The notes under the pieces were generated by a model. The model had not been told where the DNA came from. It searched no databases and saw only the letters and a list, made by a program, of their open reading frames with translations. Of a DNA stretch of 64,000 nt, positions 56,991-64,000 are shown in pieces; the stretch's first letter is position 1; each line of letters begins with the position of its first letter. The translations under genes were made by a program, and so were the position numbers. This stretch comes from Aegilops tauschii subsp. strangulata (taxonomy: Eukaryota; Streptophyta; Magnoliopsida; Poales; Poaceae): NCBI RefSeq assembly GCF_002575655.3, contig NC_053039.3, positions 241,344,622 to 241,408,621 on the forward strand, in the 5' to 3' direction.

Positions 56991-59028
56991 ACGTATTTCT
57001 CACCCACATTACATTCATGTTCATACACTCATTCTAGTTGTCGGTGTTCATACTTTTTCATTGCATTATCCATGCTAGTTTATTTTGTTTTTCCCGCTTT
57101 CTTCTTGCGTGTTTGAAAAACCTTAATAAAAGCCAAAAAAAACTAGTGTAGTATCTTTCCCATGTTCATTTAGTAGTAGTATTAAAGAAAACCCAAAAAT
57201 ATTTCTCATTCTTCTTTTGCTTGTTGGGAGCTTTCTCGTGTAAATAATTTTTCTCGTTCTTGTTTTACTTTCTTCAGAAAAACAAAAACTCCAAAAACAT
57301 TTCAGTGTGTTTCTTTGAAATTCTTTTCTTTTCTTTGGGGGTCGAGAGGAGAAGACCATGATGAAAATGTTGAGTGGCTCTCATATGCATTATTGTTGAT
57401 CTAACAAAGAGCCCATATTGCCTTGTCTTATCCTTTGAATAATGTTTGCAGATTCCAACTTAGTCCAATGCACGTGCACTATTATTATTATCCACACCGT
57501 TCAGTCGTGCAAGTGAAAGGCAATAATGACGATATATGATGAAGTGATTGAGATGAGGAAAATTCGGTACGAACTCGACCTATCTTGTTTTTGTAAATAT
57601 GATTAGTTCATCGTTCTTGATTCATCCTATTATGTATGAAACATGTTTGCAGTGACAATTAGAGATTATAGTTACTCATTCCATGCTTAATTAGCTAGGA
57701 GTTTATAATGGTTTACCTTGCGTGCCAACATGCTTTTAAAATGGTTGTGATGTAGTATGATAGGATGGTATCCTCCTTTGAATGATTCGAGTGGCTTGAC
57801 TTGGCACATGTTCACGCATGTAGTTGAAACAAAATCAACATAGCCTCCACGATGTATATGTTCATGGCGATTTATATCCTACTCATGCTTGCACTCAATG
57901 TTGGTTAATCTCAATGCATGTTTATGACTGTTGTCGCTCTCTAGTTGGTCGCTCCCCAGTCTTTTTCTAGCCTTCACTTGTACTAAGCAGGAATACTGCT
58001 TGTGCATCCATCTCCATAAACCCAAAGTTGTTCCATATGAGTCCACCATACCTACCTATATGCGGTATTTACCTACCGTTCCAAGTAAATTTGCATGTGC
58101 CAAACTCTAAACCTTCAAATGATAATCTGTTTTGTATGCCCGGATCGCTCATGTAGCTACTGGGGGCTGTCAGTATCTTCCATGCTAGGTGGGTTATTCT
58201 CACGATGAGTAGACTCCACTCATCATTCATGAGAGAATGGCTGGTAACCGGGATGCCCAGTCCCATGCTCAAATCCAATCAAAATATAATCGCAAACAAA
58301 ACTCCCCCAGGACTGTTGTTAGTTGGACGGTACCCGTTGTTTCGGACCAGCCGTGGAATGTGCTTGTTAGTGGTGGGGGAGTATAAACTTTACCACTCTG
58401 TTTGGGAACCGCTATAATGTATCTAGTATGGAAGATACCGAGATCTCTGGGTTGTTATGTTGACAATGAAAGCATACCGCTCAAAATATTATTTATCTCT
58501 GTTTTAAAACTCGATCTCTGGCACCTCTGCTTCCCTCTGCGAAGGGCCTATCTATTTACTTTTATTGCTGGGTCATCATCCTCTTATAAAAAGCACCAAT
58601 TAGAGAGCACCACTGTCATTTGTATGCTTTGCTATTAATTGATATTGAGTATGACTGTGACTGGATCTCTTTTGCCATGAATTACAATGTCTAGTCCGTC
58701 CTTGATCTGCAGGGGTGCTCTGCATTTATGTTTTGCGGTCTCAGAAAGGGCTAGTGAGATACCATCTTGTTATATCATATCATGACTGTTTTGAAGAAGT
58801 GTTGTCATCCGAGATTTGTTATTATTACTCGCTAGTTGATTATGCCATTGATATGAGTAAATGTGAGACCTAAATGTTATTGTGAATATGGTTAGTTCAT
58901 AATCTTTGTTGAAAACTTGAATGCTGGCTTTACATATTTGCAACAACAAGATCAAACAGAGTTTGTAAAAGTTTTTCTTTATCACTTTTAGTTTGTCAAC
59001 TGAATTGCTTGAGGACAAGCAATGGCTT
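56991..59028 (+). other. 3' non-coding region of the Sabrina-like element
   Basis: About 2 kb with no ORF over 130 codons and none recognisable. The frame on the minus strand at 58770-59159 overlaps the LTR and is spurious. T-rich at 57040-57360. Confidence 0.7.
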
Positions 59029-59042
59029 AAGCTTGGGGGAGT
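59029..59042 (+). other. Polypurine tract of the Sabrina-like element
   Basis: AAGCTTGGGGGAGT immediately before the TG of the 3' LTR at 59043. Confidence 0.88.
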
Positions 59043-60426
59043 TGATACGTCTCCATCATATCTACTTTTCCAAACTCTTTTGCCCTTGTTTTGGACTCTA
59101 ATTTGCATGATTTGAATGGAACTAACCCAGACTGACACTGTTTTCAACAGAATTGCCATGGTGTTATTTTTGTGCAGAAATAAAAGTTCTTGGAATGACC
59201 TGAAACTTCACGGAGAATACTTTTGGAATAAATAAAACATATTGGCGAAGAATCAACCGAAGGGGACCCACACCCTATCCACAAGGGTGGGGGCGCGCCC
59301 TACCCCCTAGGCGCGCCCCTGTCTTGTGGGTCCCACAAAGCTCCACGGACCTCAACTCCAACTCCATATATTCACGTCCGGGGAGAAAAAAACCAGGGAG
59401 AAGGATTCATCGCGTTTTACCATACGGAGCCGCCGCCACCTCCTGTTCTTCATCGGGAGGGCAGATCTGGAGTCCGTTCGGGGCTCCGGAGAAGGGAATC
59501 TGTCACCATCATCATCACCAACCTTCCTCCATCACCAATTTCATGATGCTCACTGTCGTGCATGAGTAATTCCATCGTAGGCTTGTTGGACGGTGATGGG
59601 TTGGATGAGATTTATCATGTAATCGAGTTAGTTTTGTTAGGGTTTGATCCCTAGTATCCACTATGTTCTGAGATTGATGTTGCTATGACTTTTCTATGCT
59701 TAATGCTTGTCGCTAGGGCCCGAGTGCCATGATTTCAGATCTGTACCTATTATGTTTTCATGAATATATTTGTGTTCTTGATCCTATCTTGCAAGTTGTA
59801 GACACCTATTACCAGTTAGGATCCGCATACCCCAAGGTGACAATAGTCGGGACACTTCCCGGTGATGACCGTAGTTTGAGGAATTCACGTATTCACTAAG
59901 TGCTAATGCTTTGGTCCGGTACTCTATTAAAAGGAGGCCTTAATATCCTTAGTTTCCATTAGGACCCCGCTGCCACGGGAGGGTAGGACAAAATATGTCA
60001 TGCAAGTTCTTTTCCATAAGCATGTATGACTATATTCGGAATGCATGCCTACATTGTATTGATGAATTGGAGCTAGTTCTGTGTCACCCTATGTTATAAC
60101 TGTTGCATGATGAATGCCATCCGACATAATTATCCATCATTGATCCATTGCCTATGACCTCGTTTCATATTGATCTTTGCTAAGTTACTTTTCCGTTGCC
60201 ACTATTACGATTGCTACAAAACTGCTACTGTTACTTTTGCCACCGTTACCGTTACTTCCATACTACTTTGCTGCAGATATTAAGTCTTTCAGGTGTGGTT
60301 GAATTGGCAACTCAGCTGCTAATACTTGGGAATATTCTTTGGCTCCCCTTGTGTCGAATCAATAAATTTGGGTTGAATACTCTACCCTTGAATTTTTTTG
60401 CGATCCCCTATACTTGTGGGTTATCA
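59043..60426 (+). repeat. 3' LTR of the Sabrina-like element
   Basis: 1384 bp, TGATACGTCTCC to GGGTTATCA, followed by TSD ggctt. It keeps the canonical ends that the 5' LTR has lost. Scattered substitutions and several small indels separate it from 51103-52483, more than separate the Copia LTR pairs, so this insertion is probably older. Confidence 0.93.
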
Positions 60427-60431
60427 GGCTT

Positions 60432-60965
60432 CATCCGAAGCAAGTGCTAGTGGTAGTGCCAGTGCCCCAGAGAAGGCTATGCAAAAGAAGCCTGCTCACA
60501 AGCCAAGGTTGTATGATCCAATGCCCTCAGTGGCCAAGCCTAAAGCTTCAAAGGCTTCTGCTCTCAAGATTGCAAAATCTTCAGTGCCTCCTCCAGCATC
60601 AAGTTCCTCAATGGAAACATCAAAAGATTCAACACTGGTCGTGCTTGCATCTTGCGAGCGCACCGATGGCTTTCAAACAGCCTCTATTGCTGCATCAAGT
60701 GCCTCAACTAGTGGGCAACAAATGTCCTCAACACCCAAGCTGAAGCAAAAAGAAACTGCTGGTCGTGGAGGTAGGCCAAGTCCCAAGAGCAAGGCCATTG
60801 TGCCTCTGGTTGATGAACATGGGCTCACTAACGAAGATGAGCTCGCAGAATTCCTCAAAAGAAGGCAAGAGCAAGCTGCAATAGCCAAGAACTCTTGTGT
60901 TCCCTTACTGCTGGATCCAAAGCAGCTGTTGGACTTCTGTAACATCCCAAACTTTCAATTTGGAA
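60432..60965 (+). CDS. Lysine/serine/alanine-rich protein fragment, second half of the split frame
   Basis: Continues the sequence cut at 51102. The frame with GCT at 60428 reads ASSEASASGSASAPEKAMQK, KPRLYDPMPSVAKPKASKAS, then serine-rich text, KSKAIVPLVDEHGLTNEDEL, AEFLKRRQEQAAIAKNS and LLLDPKQLLDFCN up to the next Gypsy LTR at 60966. Low-complexity S/A/K/P followed by a charged helical end. On the left side of the insertion the matching frame has TGA at 51093, nine bases before the junction, so the gene was probably already broken or is spliced there. Family unknown. Confidence 0.45.
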
Positions 60966-63691
60966 TGTTATACATAGATCATTCATGCATCTCATATTTT
61001 ATTGCATTTCGTTTCGCGATCCTCGAAATCCTAAGCAACTCAAGGACCCTCGGAGAGAGTTGGGGATTTCATTGTTTTCATATTTGAATTTTATCAAATA
61101 TTGAAACGAGGATTATTGGTTTTAATTATTTTTCTCTCCAAAAATATTTCATATTAAAATATATGAGAGGAGATAATATGACTTCTCCAAAATAATTGAA
61201 ATATTGGAGGAAAAATATTAAAATCAAATATTTGACTTTATTCGGAGTTTATTGCTATTTTATTTGCATTACAAAAATTGCACGTTTTTCAAATTGCATT
61301 TTAGGGCCAAGAAAATGTTCATCTTGTTCTAAATATTTTATTTAGACGGTGAAAATTTGTTTTGGTATTTTTAGATTTTTATTTATTTTTCTAGGATTTA
61401 TTTAGGTTTCAGCGAAATTATTAAAAAAAATATCTTCTTTCGCCGACTGGGCCGAAGCCCAGCCAGCCGGCCCAGCCCAGCCGCGCCGTCCGCCTCGTCC
61501 CCACGCGGAGACCGCCGCCGCCGCGACGCCGATTGCGGCCAGGACTCTTCCCACGCCGCCTTGCCCCCTCCCCCAAGCTAGCCCCCCTCCTTTATATACG
61601 CCGCCCCGGACCCCCTCACCACCACCCGAACCCCGCCGCCAGCGCCGCCGCCTAGCCCGCGCCACCGCTGCCGTCGCCGCCCCGCCACCGCCCGCGCACC
61701 CCGCCGCCGCAACCACACCTCGCCGGAGCCGCCCCGCCTCGCCGGACCTCGCCGGAGGTATAAGCCGCCGTTGCCGCCGTTCGGTTTTATTTTAAAACCG
61801 ATCCGGTGTTTTTTAGAAAACCCTAGGTTCGTTTTTTAGGATAGATCGTTTTCTTTCCCGGTTTAGTTTATTTAGCAGACGTTCATCCGTACGTTCGTTT
61901 TAACGAACGGTGATTCACTCGTTAGTCGCAGACAGCGAACGTTCGTTCGTTAGCTTGTTCGTCAGTTTTTCTTTTTCTCGGATTTTTCGCGATTATTTTC
62001 GATCGCGATTTCTGATCCGATTTTCGTTTCAGTTTATCTTTTCGCTCGTTTATCGGAATCAGGCGATTCAAGCGCCTAGATCTTCGTCTCGAAACCCTCT
62101 TTCTGTTTAATCAACTTGAACAAGATTTTGGTATTGTAAAATTTGACTTTAGTTCAGATTAGTAAACGGATCTTGTTTCTTTCGTAGTTTGAGTTTCGTT
62201 GCTCCGTTTGATTTGATTCTTTTCGCAAACCGGAGTTCTTAAGTTGAACTTTCTGGCCAATTCTTCTTATTTGAATTTTGCCCGTGCATCTTTTCTTGAA
62301 TGCTTATGTATGCTATTGTTTGCTTGCGATAGAATTCCCGGAGTGCGAAGCGTGCTACTATGAGTCCCTAGGTTTTGCGGATCGTCAGCAAGGCAAGTAA
62401 CACATTGATCATACTCCTTTTATACCCAGTTTTTATGCATTAGTTCCAATCCTCAAACATTGCATGACTAGGATGTGATTAACTTGTGGGTATTGGGAAG
62501 TAGTTGATGAGGTAGAACCTATTGCCCTGTTATATTCAAACCCTTGGGAGTTACTTCTACGTATTGCTTATATTGCTATGCTATGCTCGTAGACATGGTT
62601 TGGGTGAGTGAATCCATGATAGATGTGAGATGATTTAATTAATGGTTCAACTTAAGGTGGCAACTTTAATACACATCTGGGTGGATTGCTTGTCGGCCAC
62701 CTCGAGAATCCAGTGTTGTCCTAGGATATCCTGGAGTACCCGTGTGATAATCCTATGGTCCGCCACCCAGGCTCAAAGGGAACTGAGATATTTTCATGCT
62801 AGAAACTTCCGTGTGCAGCCACAAGCTATTATGGGCTCTAGCATAGTTGAGTAGGTTGCATGAGCTCTTGAAGAGGTGGATCAGCAGGTAGAGGGATGTA
62901 GGTTGGTATGGTCTGCCCGGAGTAAAGAGTTAATGTTTCTGAAAGACTGTGTCTCGGTCATCCGTTTCCTAAACACCATGTATTGCGAGAAATCCAACGA
63001 AGGAGATCGAGTCTTGTGGGGAAAAGTGCGCAAACCTCTGCAGAGTGTACAATCTAAACATGGTTAGCCGTGTCCCCGGTTATGGACATCTTGTGTATCT
63101 AGTACTTGGATTATCCTAAGTATCTCATCACTCTAAATTAATACTGTTGGGTTGATAATTACTTTTAATTGGGATTGAGTTGGAGGAACCTTATCAATGA
63201 TGTTTCAACTACCATGATAGTTAAAATAAAACTTATTCCTTTGTTGTAGGGAAAAATTGGCTTTTCGCAAAACTATAACCATAGAGCTTTCCACCAGCCA
63301 AATATGCATGTAGTAATAGCATTATTCTGTTCTTGTTCTACTGTGTTATATTGCCAGCATATTCCATGTGCTGAACCATTTCCGGGCTGCAACGTATCAT
63401 GTTGCAGACTTTTTAGACGAGGAGTAAGGTTCGTTAGGTCGTTGCCGTGCAGCTCAGCTATGCCGTTGGAGTTGATGGACTCACTTTATCTTCCAAGCCT
63501 TCCGCTGTTATCGTATTAGATGGCCTTAAGCCATATTTATTGTAATAAGTTCTCTTTTGAGACATTCGATGTAATAAGTGTGTGATTGCTACTCTGTTAT
63601 AAATCCTTCGAGTACTGTGTGTGTCAGCATTACCGATCCAGGGATGACACTGAAGCATAGAGACTTGACCGTTTGAGGTCGGGTCGCTACA
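60966..63691 (+). repeat. 5' LTR of the right-edge Gypsy element
   Basis: 2726 bp from TGTTATACATAGATC to GGGTCGCTACA. AT-rich U3, then a GC-rich block (61440-61760), then a long AT-rich part. ORFs inside (61402-61716 minus, 61910-63067 plus) are composition artefacts. The left end cuts the lysine-rich frame. Confidence 0.9.
61590..61598 (+). promoter_or_regulatory. TATA box of the right-edge Gypsy LTR
   Basis: ctttatata followed by cgccgcccc, inside the GC-rich block and in the sense direction of gag. Transcription start is expected about 30 bases on. Confidence 0.65.
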
Positions 63692-63694
63692 AGA

Positions 63695-63706
63695 TGGTAT
63701 CAGAGC
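63695..63706 (+). other. Primer binding site (tRNA-iMet) of the right-edge Gypsy element
   Basis: TGGTATCAGAGC, an exact match to the common plant iMet primer site, three bases after the LTR. Confidence 0.93.
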
Positions 63707-63798
63707 ACACGCTGAGTGTAGGACACGACCACTAAGATAAGCCATAGGTCACTCTTCTCTACTCATTTCTGACTCCTCTCCATTTTCTACTCTTTAGG

Positions 63799-64000
63799 AT
63801 GGCGGATTTGAAGAACAAGTTTGCACAACCGGATGAAGACACACCTTTTGGACGCCACTTGAAGGAAGTCACTAGGTACCTGAACATCGGAATACCAAGC
63901 TTCACCGGGACTTACAATGCCACTTTACCAGAAGAGGAGCGCTGGATGATTCAAGTTCAAGTTCCAGGAAGGACGTTCTCGCCAACCACTAAGCCCATAG
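63799..64000 (+). CDS. Gypsy gag, N-terminal 67 codons, cut by the window edge
   Basis: ATG at 63799 opens a frame with no stop before 64000: MADLKNKFAQPDEDTPFGRH, then LKEVTRYLNIGIPSFTGTYN, then LPEEERWMIQVQVPGRTF. Position (about 90 bases after the primer site), a conserved-looking start and uninterrupted frame support gag. The element's later genes lie outside the window. Confidence 0.8.
   Translation, partial: MADLKNKFAQPDEDTPFGRHLKEVTRYLNIGIPSFTGTYNATLPEEERWMIQVQVPGRTFSPTTKPI

Larger units (their letters stand above)
51103..60426 (+). mobile_element. Gypsy element, Sabrina-like, full-length LTRs, no RT or integrase, TSD ggctt
   Basis: LTRs 51103-52483 and 59043-60426, target duplication ggctt at 51098-51102 and 60427-60431. 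The interior has a primer site of the TGGCGCC type, gag with two stops, a protease remnant, an internal deletion that removes RT, RNase H and integrase, a 341-aa extra ORF, and a polypurine tract. It is a non-autonomous member of the TGATACGTCTCC group. Family name from memory. Confidence 0.92.
60966..64000 (+). mobile_element. Gypsy element, 5' part (LTR, primer site, gag start), leaves the window
   Basis: LTR 60966-63691, iMet-type primer site and the first 67 codons of gag. The left flank ends tggaa, the expected TSD; its partner lies outside the window. By overall look it is one of the long-LTR Triticeae Gypsy families (Fatima-like), but the name is uncertain. Confidence 0.88.

Noticed and set aside
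61402..61716. 104-aa glycine/alanine-rich minus-strand ORF
   Set aside because: Falls in the GC-rich block of the right-edge Gypsy LTR, antisense to its promoter.
63695..63706. tRNA gene fragment
   Set aside because: The 12-base match to tRNA-iMet is a retrotransposon primer site next to an LTR; no tRNA body is present.

Overview
The window is intergenic DNA of a large grass genome, almost certainly Triticeae (wheat, Aegilops, barley or rye). The evidence is two full-length Copia elements whose LTR ends and proteins match the Angela/BARE-1/WIS type, an opposite-strand solo LTR of the same group, Gypsy LTRs that begin TGATACGTCTCC (Sabrina/WHAM type), and a third Gypsy type with a tRNA-iMet primer site. 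Family names come from memory of these sequences; no search was run. There is no bacterial-style gene content, no tRNA or rRNA gene, no CRISPR array, and no confidently intact host gene.

Backbone (1 to about 43,200). After removing the younger LTR elements, the backbone is a train of non-LTR elements separated by (TA)n, (GA)n or (CA)n microsatellites: D (1-3293), A (3483-20197), B (20215-23553), C (23592 to about 39390), and small elements F (39381-39746), G (39774-40508) and H (40523-40892). D, A, B and C share one architecture. One end is GC-rich and gene-like. Next comes a 1-3 kb AT-rich tract in which a private short word recurs in one orientation (CAGTTA in D, GAAGTTCAA in A and C, GCAGTKC in B). 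Next comes a diverged ~160-bp repeat containing CTTTCCAACGGTATATCA. The end is a palindrome built on TATTCT/AGAATA. A and C lie in opposite orientation around B, giving a multi-kilobase inverted repeat. This is the best candidate here for something undescribed.

Insertions into the backbone. Copia element 1 (3779-14228, minus strand, TSD agacc) sits in the GC-rich end of A; a solo LTR (11029-12735, plus strand, TSD gtgac) is nested in its 5' LTR. A Gypsy solo LTR (14956-16650, minus strand, TSD ctggg) also sits in A. Copia element 2 (23787-32527, minus strand, TSD ctaaa) sits in C. A non-autonomous Helitron (40893-43161) sits at the edge of H.

Right part (43,200-64,000). A minus-strand Gypsy 3' fragment (LTR ending at 44867 plus a non-coding interior to about 48,020) is followed by a gene-like stretch with a spliced B3-like DNA-binding segment (48,030-49,890), a small MITE-like repeat, and a lysine-rich reading frame cut in two by a Gypsy element (51103-60426, TSD ggctt). 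That element keeps a gag with two stop codons, a protease remnant and an intact 341-aa extra ORF, but no reverse transcriptase or integrase. The other half of the lysine-rich frame (60432-60965) runs into the 5' LTR of another Gypsy element (60966 to beyond 64000), whose gag opens at 63799 and leaves the window.

Protein-level activity is limited to transposons: gag, protease, integrase and RT/RNase H of Copia element 1 (one polyprotein broken by five lesions), the degenerate remains of element 2, the gag/protease and extra ORF of the Sabrina-like element, and the start of one gag at the right edge.
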